Shown: one piece after another, positions 25,602 through 33,672 of the stretch | How the letters are laid out: every line of letters starts with the position of its first letter | Numbering within the stretch: position 1 is the stretch's first letter | NCBI RefSeq assembly: GCF_010994755.1 | Contig: NZ_WHSB02000006.1 | Location: forward strand, 124,001 to 188,000 | Direction: 5' to 3' | DNA length: 64,000 bases | Source: Shinella lacus | GTDB taxonomy: Bacteria > Pseudomonadota > Alphaproteobacteria > Rhizobiales > Rhizobiaceae | Program-made: the position numbers and the translations under genes | The notes under the pieces: model-generated | What the model was told of the DNA's origin: nothing | Database searches by the model: none | The model's input: only the letters and a program-made list of their open reading frames with translations

Positions 25602-26524
25602 GCCTCGCCGGCCCGGCTTTGCCGGCCTTCTTCCACGAGCCAGTCGCGCACCCGCCGGGCCGGGCCGTTCAATTCCCGCGAGCGCGGCCACACCACGTAG
25701 AATGCCTCCTCCATCCGCAGCACATGGCCGCCGACGGTGACGAGCGCCCCCGAGCGCACCTGCCCCTCGATGAGGTGCTGCCAGCCGAGCGCCACACCTT
25801 CCCCCGCCAGCACCGCCTGGATCACCAGCACATAATCGTTGATCGACAGCCGCCGGGCCTGTGACGGATAGCGCACACCGGCGCTGGCGAACCATTCCGG
25901 CCAGTCGCAAGCGGCCCTGACCGGCTCTTCCAGATGGATGAGCGGCAGTTTCAGCAGTTCCTCCGGTGTCTTCGGGTGCCCTCGGCTTTCGATGAAGGCG
26001 GGGCTCGCCACGGCGGTGATCACCTCCGGCGCCAGCAGCGCGGCGTGGTAGCGCGGCCATTTTGCCGGATCGCCGCCGCGAATGCCGAGCGGGATCGGCT
26101 CCTCATCGAGGTCGAGATCGCGCACGCTGGTCTGGATTCTGAGATCGACATCCGGCAGGTCGGCGCGCAGCTTGCCGAGCCGCGGCAGCATCCACATCGA
26201 GGTGAAGGCGGTGGAGGCGGCAAGCGTCACATTCGCCTCCCGCCCCTTGGCGCGAATATCCTCCGCCGATTTCTGGATGCGCGACAGGCCGAGCGTCACG
26301 TCGGCATGGAAGCGCTCTCCGGCGTCCGTCAGCTCCACCGCGCGATGGACGCGGTGGAAGAGCGCGACGCCGAGCTGTTCCTCCAGATTGCGCACCGCAT
26401 AGGAGACGGCGGCCTGCGTCATGCCGAGCTCGCTTGCGGCGCGGGTGAAATTCTGGTGCCGCCCGGCGGCCTCGAAGATGATGAGGCTGGAGGCGGAGGG
26501 GAGCAGGCGGCGCAGGGTTTCCAT
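25598..26524 (-). CDS. LysR-family regulator (GcvA-like), divergent from mttB-type gene
   Basis: A 308-residue LysR-type transcription factor: winged-helix N terminus (SSLIIFEAAGRHQNFTRAASELGMTQAAVSYAVRNLEEQL, residues 12-52), then a periplasmic-binding-protein-like effector domain (VTLAASTAFTSMWMLPRLG near 100). The opening METLRRLLPS and the effector sequence resemble the GcvA group. It is divergent from the MttB-family gene across 88 bp; a dyad CTTA-N9-TAAG with a T-N11-A core sits at 26533-26549. Likely activator of the demethylation genes in response to a methylated amine, by inference from position. Confidence 0.92.
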   Translation of the reverse strand: METLRRLLPSASSLIIFEAAGRHQNFTRAASELGMTQAAVSYAVRNLEEQLGVALFHRVHRAVELTDAGERFHADVTLGLSRIQKSAEDIRAKGREANVTLAASTAFTSMWMLPRLGKLRADLPDVDLRIQTSVRDLDLDEEPIPLGIRGGDPAKWPRYHAALLAPEVITAVASPAFIESRGHPKTPEELLKLPLIHLEEPVRAACDWPEWFASAGVRYPSQARRLSINDYVLVIQAVLAGEGVALGWQHLIEGQVRSGALVTVGGHVLRMEEAFYVVWPRSRELNGPARRVRDWLVEEGRQSRAGEA

Positions 26525-26532
26525 AAATGCAG

Positions 26533-26549
26533 CTTATAGTCTCGGTAAG
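26533..26549. promoter_or_regulatory. LysR-box dyad between LysR and mttB-type genes
   Basis: CTTA-TAGTCTCGG-TAAG (26533-26549) is an interrupted palindrome containing a T-N11-A core, the pattern bound by LysR regulators. It lies 9 bases from the LysR start and 63 bases from the MttB start, a usual place for autoregulation and divergent activation. Confidence 0.5.
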
Positions 26550-26612
26550 TTTTTTCCAGCGTTACAGCGGGATTTTTCGCGCCTAGCCTCGGTTCAAATT
26601 ATGGAGGCGAGC

Positions 26613-28154
26613 ATGGGCGAGGCAGCGACGATCGAAGCACCGGCACGGCGGACGAGGGGAACGCGTCGGGACAACAGCGCAAAGCCGCTCGGCGTGCCCT
26701 ATATCGTGCGCGGCATCCCGACCTACGACGTGCTGTCGGAGGAGAATCTCCTGAAGATCGAGGGTGCCGCGGACCGCATCCTCGCCGAGGTCGGCATCGA
26801 ATTCCGCGACGATCCCGCGACGATCGAGCACTGGAAGCGGGCGGGCGCCAAGGTCGAAGGCCTGCTCGTGCGCTTCGAACCCGGCATGCTGCGCGAGATC
26901 GTCTCCTCGGCGCCCGCCGAATTCACCCAGCATGCGCGCAATCCGGCCAACAACGTGCAGATCGGCGGCAACAAGGTGGTCTTCTCGCCCGCCTATGGCT
27001 CGCCCTTCGTGATGGATCTCGACAAGGGCCGGCGCTACGGCACGCTGGAGGATTTCCGAAACTTCATCAAGCTCGCCCAGTCGAGCCCCTGGCTGCACCA
27101 TTCCGGCGGCACGATCTGCGAGCCGGTCGACATCCCGGTGAACAAGCGCCACCTCGACATGGTCTACAGCCATATGAAATATTCCGACCGGCCCTTCATG
27201 GGCTCGATAACCGCGGAGGAGCGCGCGGAGGATTCCATCGATATGGCGCGTATCCTGTTCGGCGCCGATTTCGTCGATCAAAACTGCGTCATCCTCGGCA
27301 ATGTCAACGTCAACTCGCCGCTCGTCTGGGACGGCACCATGACGAAGTCGCTGCGCGCCTATGCCCGCGCCAACCAGGCCGCTGTCATCGTGCCCTTCAT
27401 CCTCGGCGGCGCCATGGGCCCGGTGACGAATGCCGGCGCCATCGCGCAATCCTTCGCCGAAACGCTCGCCGGCTGCGCCCTGACCCAGCTGGAAAGGAAG
27501 GGCGCCCCGGTCATCTTCGGCAACTTCCTGTCGTCCATGTCGCTGCGCTCGGGCTCTCCGACCTTCGGCACACCGGAACCGGCGATCGGCTCCATGGTCG
27601 TCGGCCAGCTCGCGCGCCGCCTGAAACTGCCGCTGCGCTGCGCCGGCAATTTTTCCAACTCCAAGCTGCCGGACGGGCAGGCCATGCAGGAAGGGCTGAT
27701 GTCCATGCTGTCGGCCGTGCATTGCGGCGCAAACTTCATCCTGCATTCCGCCGGCTTCCTGGATGGCCTGCTCGCCATGTCCTACGAAAAATTCGTGATG
27801 GATGCGGATCTCTGCGGCGCGCTGCATTCCTATCTCGCGGGCGTCGTCGTGGACGACAACACGCTCGCCATGGATGCCTTCCTGCAGGTCGGCCCCGGCA
27901 GCCATTTCCTCGGCTGCGACCACACGATGCGCAACTACCAGACGGCCTTCTGGGATTCGACGCTCTCCGACAACGAGCCCTTCGAGAAATGGAGCGAGGA
28001 GGGCGGCTCGACGGACATGGCGACGCGCGCCAATCGGCAGTGGAAAAAGACGCTCGCCGAATATGAAGCGCCGCCGCTGGATATCGCCATCGACGCGGCG
28101 CTCTGCGACTATATGGACAGCAAGAAGGCCGCCATGGCAGATGCGTGGTATTGA
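26613..28154 (+). CDS. MttB-family methyltransferase (non-pyrrolysine)
   Basis: A 513-residue member of the trimethylamine:corrinoid methyltransferase superfamily. Family features include RTRGTRRDNSAKPLG, YDVLSEENLLKIEGAADRIL, EVGIEFRDDP, and the TIM-barrel segments FSPAYGSPFVMDL and GSMVVGQLARRLKLPLRC. The frame is open throughout, with no internal amber codon, so it lacks pyrrolysine and belongs to the larger group whose members act on quaternary amines (MtgB for glycine betaine, MtpB for proline betaine, MtcB for carnitine). No corrinoid-protein gene is adjacent. The start at 26613 has GGAGG five bases upstream; that GGAGG lies inside an alternative start at 26601. It lies eight bases before a TMADH-like flavoprotein gene, so the two form an operon. 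Substrate unknown. Confidence 0.88.
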   Translation: MGEAATIEAPARRTRGTRRDNSAKPLGVPYIVRGIPTYDVLSEENLLKIEGAADRILAEVGIEFRDDPATIEHWKRAGAKVEGLLVRFEPGMLREIVSSAPAEFTQHARNPANNVQIGGNKVVFSPAYGSPFVMDLDKGRRYGTLEDFRNFIKLAQSSPWLHHSGGTICEPVDIPVNKRHLDMVYSHMKYSDRPFMGSITAEERAEDSIDMARILFGADFVDQNCVILGNVNVNSPLVWDGTMTKSLRAYARANQAAVIVPFILGGAMGPVTNAGAIAQSFAETLAGCALTQLERKGAPVIFGNFLSSMSLRSGSPTFGTPEPAIGSMVVGQLARRLKLPLRCAGNFSNSKLPDGQAMQEGLMSMLSAVHCGANFILHSAGFLDGLLAMSYEKFVMDADLCGALHSYLAGVVVDDNTLAMDAFLQVGPGSHFLGCDHTMRNYQTAFWDSTLSDNEPFEKWSEEGGSTDMATRANRQWKKTLAEYEAPPLDIAIDAALCDYMDSKKAAMADAWY

Positions 28155-28162
28155 GACTTGAA

Positions 28163-30211
28163 ATGACGCCATCGAAAGACCCGCTGCTCCAGCCCTACCA
28201 GCTGAAGCACCTGACGCTGAAGAACCGGATCATGTCGACCTCGCACGAGCCGGCCTATTCCGAAGACGGCATGCCGAAGGACCGCTACCGGCTCTATCAT
28301 CTGGAAAAGGCCAAGGGCGGCGTGGCGCTGACCATGACGGCGGGCTCGGCCATCGTGTCGGAGGATTCGCCGCCCGCCTTCGGCAATCTCTACGCCTATT
28401 CGGACGAGATCGTGCCGTGGCTGAAGAAGATCGCCGACGACTGTCATGAGCATGACTGCGCCGTGATGATCCAGCTCACCCATCTCGGCCGCCGCACCGG
28501 CTGGAACAAGGGCGACTGGCTGCCGGTGCTGTCAGCCTCGTCCGTGCGCGAGCCCGCCCACCGCGCCTTCCCCAAGGAGATCGAGGACTGGGACATCGAG
28601 CGCATCGTCGGGGACTATGCTGCCGCCGCGCAACGCATGCAGGCCGCCGGCCTCGACGGCATCGAGTTCGAAGCCTACGGCCACCTGATGGACGGCTTCT
28701 GGTCGCCCGCCACCAACCGGCGCGAGGACGAGTTCGGCGGTTCGCTCGACAATCGGCTGCGCTTTTCCGACATGGTGCTGGAGGCGGTGCGCAAGGCCGT
28801 CGGGCCGGATTTCATCGTCGGCATCCGCATGGTGGCGGATGAGGATTGGGACATCGGCCTTTCGAGAGAGGAGGGCATCGAGATTGCCCGCCGGCTTGCC
28901 GGCTCCGGCAAGGTCGATTTCCTCAACATCATCAAGGGTCATATCGACCACGACGCGCACCTGACCAACGTCATCCCCATCCAGGGCATGGCCGCCTCGC
29001 CACATCTCGATTTCGCGGGCGAGGTGCGCGCGGCGACGAAATTCCCGGTCTTCCACGCCGCCCGCATCGCCGATGTCGCGACGGCCCGGCACGCGATCGC
29101 CGAGGGCAAGCTCGACATGGTGGGCATGACGCGCGCCCACATCGCCGATCCGCATATCGTGAAAAAAATCGAGGAGGGCAGGGAGGCGCAGATCCGCCCC
29201 TGCGTCGGCGCCACCTACTGTCTCGACCGCATCTACGAGGGCGGTGGCGCACTCTGTATTCACAATGCGGCGACCGGCCGCGAGGCGACCATCCCGCACG
29301 TCATCTCCAAGACGACAGGCCCGGCCCGCAAGGCCGTCGTGGTGGGCGCCGGCCCGGCGGGGCTGGAGGCCGCCCGCGTGCTCGCCGAGCGCGGCCATGC
29401 GGTCGAGGTGCTGGAGGCGACCGGCGAGGCCGGCGGCCAGATCCTGCTCGCCGCCCGCAATCCGCGCCGCAAGGAACTGGTCGGCATCGTCGATTGGCGG
29501 CTTGCCGAACTGGAACGCCTTGGCGTGCCGATTCACTACAACGTCTTTGCCGGCGGCGATGACGTGCTTGCCCTTAACCCGGATCTCGTCGTCATCGCCA
29601 CCGGCGGCATCGCGCAGAATCCCGAGCTGGAAGCGGGCGACGATCTCGTCGTGTCGAGCTGGGACATCATCGCCGGTGCCGTTCGGCCGGAAGGTCCGGT
29701 GCTTCTTTATGACGATAACGGCGCGCATAGCGGCATGACGGCGGCGGAGCTGATCGCCAAATCCGGCGCCGAGCTCGAAGTGGTCTCGCCGGAACGCTTC
29801 TTCGCCCCTGAAATCGGCGGCATGAACCACGTTCCCTACGCAAAAACCTTCGCGGAGAAGAACGTCCGCGTCACCATCAACACGCGGCTGAAGTCGGTGC
29901 GCCGTGACGGCAATGCGCTGGTGGCGACGCTCTGTTCCGACTTTTCGCCGACCGCCTCCGCCGAACGCCGCGTCGCGCAGGTCGTGGTCGAACACGGCAC
30001 CATGCCGATGGCCGATCTCTATTTCGAGCTGAAGCCCCTGTCGCGCAATCTCGGCGCCGTCGACTACAAGGCGCTGATCCGCCAGGAAAACCCCATCGCG
30101 GCCCGCAATCCGGAGGGCGCCTTCGACCTCATCCGCATCGGCGACGCCGTTCACAGCCGCAACATCCACGCCGGCATCTACGATGCCCTGCGATACGGGG
30201 TGCTGTTTTAG
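28163..30211 (+). CDS. NADH:flavin oxidoreductase/FAD protein, TMADH- or DgcA-like N-demethylase
   Basis: A 682-residue two-part flavoenzyme. Residues 1-340 are an Old Yellow Enzyme FMN barrel (LLQPYQLKHLTLKNRIMSTS; MIQLTHLGRR; GFWSPATNRREDEFGG). Residues 345-366 are the iron-sulfur segment, C347-x2-A350-x2-C353-x11-C365; the second ligand of the usual CxxCxxC is Ala. Residues 385-682 bind FAD/NAD (KAVVVGAGPAGLEAARVLAERGH). Relatives include trimethylamine dehydrogenase, 2,4-dienoyl-CoA reductase, DgcA (dimethylglycine) and StcD (stachydrine) demethylases. Coupled to the MttB-type gene upstream, it probably removes methyl groups from a methylated amine. Start ATG at 28163; an in-frame codon at 28145 would overlap mttB. 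Confidence 0.87.
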   Translation: MTPSKDPLLQPYQLKHLTLKNRIMSTSHEPAYSEDGMPKDRYRLYHLEKAKGGVALTMTAGSAIVSEDSPPAFGNLYAYSDEIVPWLKKIADDCHEHDCAVMIQLTHLGRRTGWNKGDWLPVLSASSVREPAHRAFPKEIEDWDIERIVGDYAAAAQRMQAAGLDGIEFEAYGHLMDGFWSPATNRREDEFGGSLDNRLRFSDMVLEAVRKAVGPDFIVGIRMVADEDWDIGLSREEGIEIARRLAGSGKVDFLNIIKGHIDHDAHLTNVIPIQGMAASPHLDFAGEVRAATKFPVFHAARIADVATARHAIAEGKLDMVGMTRAHIADPHIVKKIEEGREAQIRPCVGATYCLDRIYEGGGALCIHNAATGREATIPHVISKTTGPARKAVVVGAGPAGLEAARVLAERGHAVEVLEATGEAGGQILLAARNPRRKELVGIVDWRLAELERLGVPIHYNVFAGGDDVLALNPDLVVIATGGIAQNPELEAGDDLVVSSWDIIAGAVRPEGPVLLYDDNGAHSGMTAAELIAKSGAELEVVSPERFFAPEIGGMNHVPYAKTFAEKNVRVTINTRLKSVRRDGNALVATLCSDFSPTASAERRVAQVVVEHGTMPMADLYFELKPLSRNLGAVDYKALIRQENPIAARNPEGAFDLIRIGDAVHSRNIHAGIYDALRYGVLF

Positions 30212-30220
30212 ACTGCACAC

Positions 30221-30253
30221 GAAAAACCCGGTGGCGCAGGGGACGCCACCGGG
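30221..30253 (-). terminator. intrinsic terminator of the PRC-barrel gene
   Basis: CCCGGTGGCG (30227-30236), loop CAGGGGA, CGCCACCGGG (30244-30253): a perfect 10-bp stem. Read on the minus strand it is followed by TTTTTC, a proper T-run, so it ends the PRC-barrel transcript; it also lies just after the flavoprotein stop on the plus strand. Confidence 0.85.
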
Positions 30254-30281
30254 CTGGAGAGGTCAGAAAATACCTGCCGGA

Positions 30282-30321
30282 TTATTCAACCGGCTGGGCG
30301 GTTATTCAACCGGCTGGGTGG
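30282..30321. repeat. 20-bp tandem duplication across the PRC-barrel stop codon
   Basis: TTATTCAACCGGCTGGGCGG (30282-30301) is followed directly by the same sequence with one change (30302-30321). The duplication spans the stop codon of the minus-strand PRC gene, so a second copy of the last codons and stop lies untranslated behind the first. Confidence 0.9.
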
Positions 30322-31015
30322 TCGCCGGGGCCGTGCCCGTATCGGTCGTCGACGAGGTCGTCGAGGTGTCGACCGGGGTCGTGGCCTGGCGTTCGGCTAC
30401 CTGCTGCGCCGTGGTCTTGAATTCCGGCGCGGCCTGCAGGCTTTCGGCGGTTTCGGTCGTCGTCAGCTTGACGTCATCCGTGTCCGGAACCTGCGCGATC
30501 GAGATCTTCTCGAACGGAACCGCAACCCACTTTTCACCGATGCCCAGGAAGCCGCCAACACCGACGATAGCTGCGGAAATACCGCCATCCTTCTCCATGA
30601 TCAGGTCGGAGATCTTGCCGATGCTTTCGTCCGCGCTGTTATAGACAGCCTGGCCGATATAGGTGTTGGCGCTGATCTGTTCCGGCGACTGGGCCGTCAG
30701 GTAGTCGCCACCGGCGGCCGGAGCCTGGGCGGTGTCTTCCGTGGCGGTTGCCGGCGTTTCAGCCGTATCCTGGGTTGCCGTACCGGTGGCCGGCGTCTGG
30801 GCCGTGTCGTCGGTCGGGGTCGTCGTCGGGTTGGCGGCGGTGTCGCCAGGCGTCGTGCCCGTCGCGTCATCGCCCGGCATTACGGCCGGCTTTTCCATGG
30901 TCTGGGTTTCACCGGCGGCCGGCTGGGTGGTGTCCTGCGCATACGCTGCCGGAGCAAGAGCCGCGCCCAGGAAAACTGCACCAGCGGCAACGGAAGTAAG
31001 AAGCTTGTTGGTCAT
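30302..31015 (-). CDS. exported PRC-barrel domain protein
   Basis: A 237-residue secreted protein. Signal peptide MTNKLLTSVAAGAVFLGAALAPAAYA, probable cleavage AYA-Q near residue 26. Then a long Thr/Ala/Pro/Gln-rich spacer with repeats such as DTAQTPATGT and DTAETPATAT (residues 30-125), a PRC-barrel domain (ISANTYIGQAVYNSADESIGKISDLIMEKDGGISAAIVGVGGFLGIG, about 135-190) and another Thr-rich tail. PRC-barrels bind proteins or RNA; secreted forms of this layout are frequent in rhizobia. Start at 31015 set by the signal peptide; an extension to 31096 would bury it. Followed by a clear terminator at 30221-30253. Confidence 0.87.
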   Translation of the reverse strand: MTNKLLTSVAAGAVFLGAALAPAAYAQDTTQPAAGETQTMEKPAVMPGDDATGTTPGDTAANPTTTPTDDTAQTPATGTATQDTAETPATATEDTAQAPAAGGDYLTAQSPEQISANTYIGQAVYNSADESIGKISDLIMEKDGGISAAIVGVGGFLGIGEKWVAVPFEKISIAQVPDTDDVKLTTTETAESLQAAPEFKTTAQQVAERQATTPVDTSTTSSTTDTGTAPATTQPVE

Positions 31016-31161
31016 TTTGGAACCTGCCTTTCGTCTCGTTGGCATCAAGGCGCGGCGGAGGTTTTGAAGTGCCCGTCCGCACCGGCTGATGGACAAGGAA
31101 CGGCGACCCCCTGGTTTGGTTCCGATAAAAATTGCCTCGTTTTTGATTGCAGCTATGCGTC

Positions 31162-31210
31162 TAGAGCATTTCCAGCCGAAGCGGCATCGCTGCGGCGTCG
31201 GATAATGCGG
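31162..31210. repeat. 49-bp intergenic palindromic repeat, copy B
   Basis: Copy of the repeat at 10696-10744 with a single mismatch (CGCTGCGG for CGCTTCGG), which opens one pair of the hairpin. It lies between the PRC-barrel and SMP-30 genes, both on the minus strand. Nothing else was recognised in 31016-31220. Confidence 0.85.
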
Positions 31211-31220
31211 CTAAACAAAT

Positions 31221-32105
31221 CTAGAGCAGGAATTTCGGTTCGAATCGCCCCTTTACCGCGATGCCGAGCTCGAAGGTCTGGCCGGCATGCGGATCGGCCA
31301 GACGCCGCGCCGCATCGAATCCCGCCCAGGCGGAGGTCACCAGCATGCGGTCGGCCTTGCTGCCGATGAAGGCGGGGCAGGTCGCCTGCGACGCCGGCAC
31401 CAGATGACGCGCGATCTTCGTCCCGTCGGGCTTGTAGACCTCGACCGCGTTGCCGCCCCAGCGCGCGTTCCAGATGAGGCCGTCCGCATCGCAGACCGAG
31501 CCGTCAATGCCGCCGGCGTTAGCGGTTTCATCGCTCAGCACCTCCGGCTGGCCGACGGGCAGGCCGGTCGCCGGGTCGAGCGCCACGCGCATCAGATGAT
31601 TGACGCCCGTATCCGTGAAATAGCCGATGTTGCCGTCCGGCGAAAAGCAGATGCCGTTGGGAACGGTGATGTCGGAATAGAGCCGTGTGACCTTGTCGCG
31701 CGCCACATGATAGATCGCACCGGACCGCTTCTCCTCCTCGCGCCCCATCGTGCCGACCCAGAGCGAACCGGAGGGATGCACGCGCCCATCGTTGGAGCGG
31801 TTATGCGCCTTGTCCTCCAGCGTGGTAAAAGGTGTAAGCTTGCCGTCCGCAGTGGCGCGAATGAAGAGGCCCTGGTCGGAAACGATCAGCTGGCGCTCCG
31901 CATCGATGACGGCGAGCACGCTGCCGAGGAAAGGCAGGTCGTGCACGACCTTGGTCATGGTCGAAAGGTGCAACTCGTGCAGCTTCTTCCCCTTGATGTC
32001 GAACCACAGCGCCTTGTCGGTCGCCGGATCGTAGGTCGGGCCTTCGCCGAGTTCGCTGGCGACGTCGCACAGGATGCGACCGTTAAAGGAATGGGTCTCG
32101 GTCAT
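31221..32105 (-). CDS. SMP-30/gluconolactonase family sugar lactonase
   Basis: A 294-residue six-bladed beta-propeller lactonase. Metal-site segments are visible: ASELGEGPTYDPATDKALWFDIKG (Glu near residue 18), HNRSNDGRVHPSGSLWVGTMG (Asn-Asp near 105), DITVPNGICFSPDGN (Asn near 150) and GGIDGSVCDADG (Asp near 200). Expected to open a sugar lactone to the acid. It is the last gene of the SDR-dgoK-dgoA-SMP-30 operon, its start overlapping the dgoA stop by ATGA (32102-32105). In this setting D-galactono-lactone is the likely substrate, the step between galactose dehydrogenase and galactonate. Confidence 0.92.
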   Translation of the reverse strand: MTETHSFNGRILCDVASELGEGPTYDPATDKALWFDIKGKKLHELHLSTMTKVVHDLPFLGSVLAVIDAERQLIVSDQGLFIRATADGKLTPFTTLEDKAHNRSNDGRVHPSGSLWVGTMGREEEKRSGAIYHVARDKVTRLYSDITVPNGICFSPDGNIGYFTDTGVNHLMRVALDPATGLPVGQPEVLSDETANAGGIDGSVCDADGLIWNARWGGNAVEVYKPDGTKIARHLVPASQATCPAFIGSKADRMLVTSAWAGFDAARRLADPHAGQTFELGIAVKGRFEPKFLL

Positions 32106-32740
32106 CGGTTTCCTCCATAGACGGCATCATAGGCCTCGATCGTCGCTTTTGCCCGGGCGCGCACCTCGTCGGCGCCCATGCCCACCTTGTAGAGGCTGGA
32201 GCCGAGGCCGAAGCTGCGCACGCCGATCGCGGCATAATCGGCAAAGTTCTTCTCCGAAACCCCGCCGACGGCGGCGATTTCCAGTTCGGCCGGCAGCACC
32301 GCGCGGATCGCCTGGATGCCGGAAGGGCCGAGCACGCTGGCCGGGAAGAATTTCAGGCCCGTCGCCCCGGCGCGCGCGGCCGCGAGCGCCTCGGTGGGGG
32401 TGAAGACGCCCGGCATCGTCACCATGCCCCGGGCGGCGGCGGTGGAAATCACCTCCGGGTCGACATTCGGGCTCACCATCAGCCGCCCGCCGACATAGGC
32501 AAGCTTGCCGACATCCTCGACGGTGAGCACCGTGCCGGCGCCGATCAGGCAGCCTTCCGGCGCCATCTTCACGGCGATCTCGATCGACTTGAAGGGCTCG
32601 GGCGAGTTCAGCGGGATCTCGATCGCCGTCAGGCCGGTTTCGATCAGGGCGCCGACGACCGCCTCGGTCTCGCTCGGCTTCAGGCCGCGCAGGATGGCGA
32701 TCAGCGGGTACTTCATCGGGGGGAAGGGAATGCGGGACAT
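32102..32740 (-). CDS. dgoA: 2-dehydro-3-deoxy-6-phosphogalactonate aldolase
   Basis: Splits KDPGal into pyruvate and glyceraldehyde 3-phosphate. The 212-residue class I aldolase has PLIAILRGLKPSET near residue 12 (Glu-Arg type entry, here ILRG), TAIEIPLNSPEPF near 38 with the catalytic Glu in EIPLN, GAGTVL near 68, the phosphate region, and the Schiff-base Lys in GATGLKFFPASVLGPSG near 130. The ILRG and PLNSPEP segments separate KDPGal from KDPG aldolases. Fourteen bases downstream of dgoK. Start at 32740 gives MSRIPFPPMKYPLIA. Confidence 0.94.
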   Translation of the reverse strand: MSRIPFPPMKYPLIAILRGLKPSETEAVVGALIETGLTAIEIPLNSPEPFKSIEIAVKMAPEGCLIGAGTVLTVEDVGKLAYVGGRLMVSPNVDPEVISTAAARGMVTMPGVFTPTEALAAARAGATGLKFFPASVLGPSGIQAIRAVLPAELEIAAVGGVSEKNFADYAAIGVRSFGLGSSLYKVGMGADEVRARAKATIEAYDAVYGGNR

Positions 32741-32754
32741 CTTGTTTTGCTTTC

Positions 32755-33672
32755 TCAGAGGGACCAGAGCGCCTTGGCGCCTGCGGCAAGGCCGTGTCGT
32801 ACGGCCGTGTCCGCGTCGATGATGGAGGGTGTGATGCCGGCGGCGGCAAGCGCTTCCTTGTAGAGCGCGCCAAGCCCGCCCGAGACGACGAGCGCGACCG
32901 GCGTGCCGGCGGCGACGAGCGAGAGGGCACCGGCGATCTCCAGGCCGATCAGCGTGCCGGAAAGCCGCGCTTTGGCGTCTTCCGGCGAAAGGCCGGCGAT
33001 CAGCGAGCCCGCGCGCACGGAAAAGAGCTGGCTGGTGGCGATGGCGGGGTTTGCGACCATGCGGGTCACGGCATCGCGAAACGCGGCACTGCCGCCCGAA
33101 ATCGCGCCGGCATCGGCGATCGCGTGGCTGAGGATCGTGTGCTTGGCGATGGTCTCGAAAAGCTCGCCGGTCATGAAGGTGGAAAAACCCGGCACCTTGC
33201 CGCCGGAGAGGCGCACCCATTTGCTGTGCGTGCCGGGCATGCAGACGAGGTGGTCGCCGCTGCCGAGTTCGCCGGCAGCCCCCAGAAGCTGCGTCTCCTC
33301 GCCGCGCATGACGTCGGGTGCCGCGCTATCGCGCTGGGCGAGGCCGGGAAGGATTCGGATATCGGCCTCGGTGCCGGGAATGCGCACGGCGGCAGCGGGA
33401 ATGGCGGAGAGGGCCGCCGGCGTATCGAGATAACCGGCCTCGACCCAGCCCTGCTTGGCGCCGGCCATGCCGCAGATCAGCACGGGCAGGCCGGCCGGCG
33501 CGGCGATTGCCGAGAGGTGGCTTGCCAGCACGTCGGCGAAGCCGGTGCGCGCGGCGGTCGTCATGCCTTCGCCGCTGCGGCGCTCGGCGATCACGCCGCC
33601 ATCCCGGCCGATGAGCCAGAGGCGGAAGCTGGACGTTCCCCAGTCGACCGCGACATAAGCGGGTTCAGTCAT
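32755..33672 (-). CDS. dgoK: 2-dehydro-3-deoxygalactonokinase
   Basis: Phosphorylates 2-keto-3-deoxygalactonate. The 305-residue protein has the actin-like ATPase opening YVAVDWGTSSFRLWLIG (residues 6-22), MRGEETQLLG near 122, CMPGTHSKWVRL near 144 and FSTFMTGELF near 163, all typical of DgoK. Start ATG at 33672 overlaps the SDR stop by one base (TGATG), so the two are translationally coupled. Part of the oxidative (De Ley-Doudoroff) galactose route. Confidence 0.95.
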   Translation of the reverse strand: MTEPAYVAVDWGTSSFRLWLIGRDGGVIAERRSGEGMTTAARTGFADVLASHLSAIAAPAGLPVLICGMAGAKQGWVEAGYLDTPAALSAIPAAAVRIPGTEADIRILPGLAQRDSAAPDVMRGEETQLLGAAGELGSGDHLVCMPGTHSKWVRLSGGKVPGFSTFMTGELFETIAKHTILSHAIADAGAISGGSAAFRDAVTRMVANPAIATSQLFSVRAGSLIAGLSPEDAKARLSGTLIGLEIAGALSLVAAGTPVALVVSGGLGALYKEALAAAGITPSIIDADTAVRHGLAAGAKALWSL

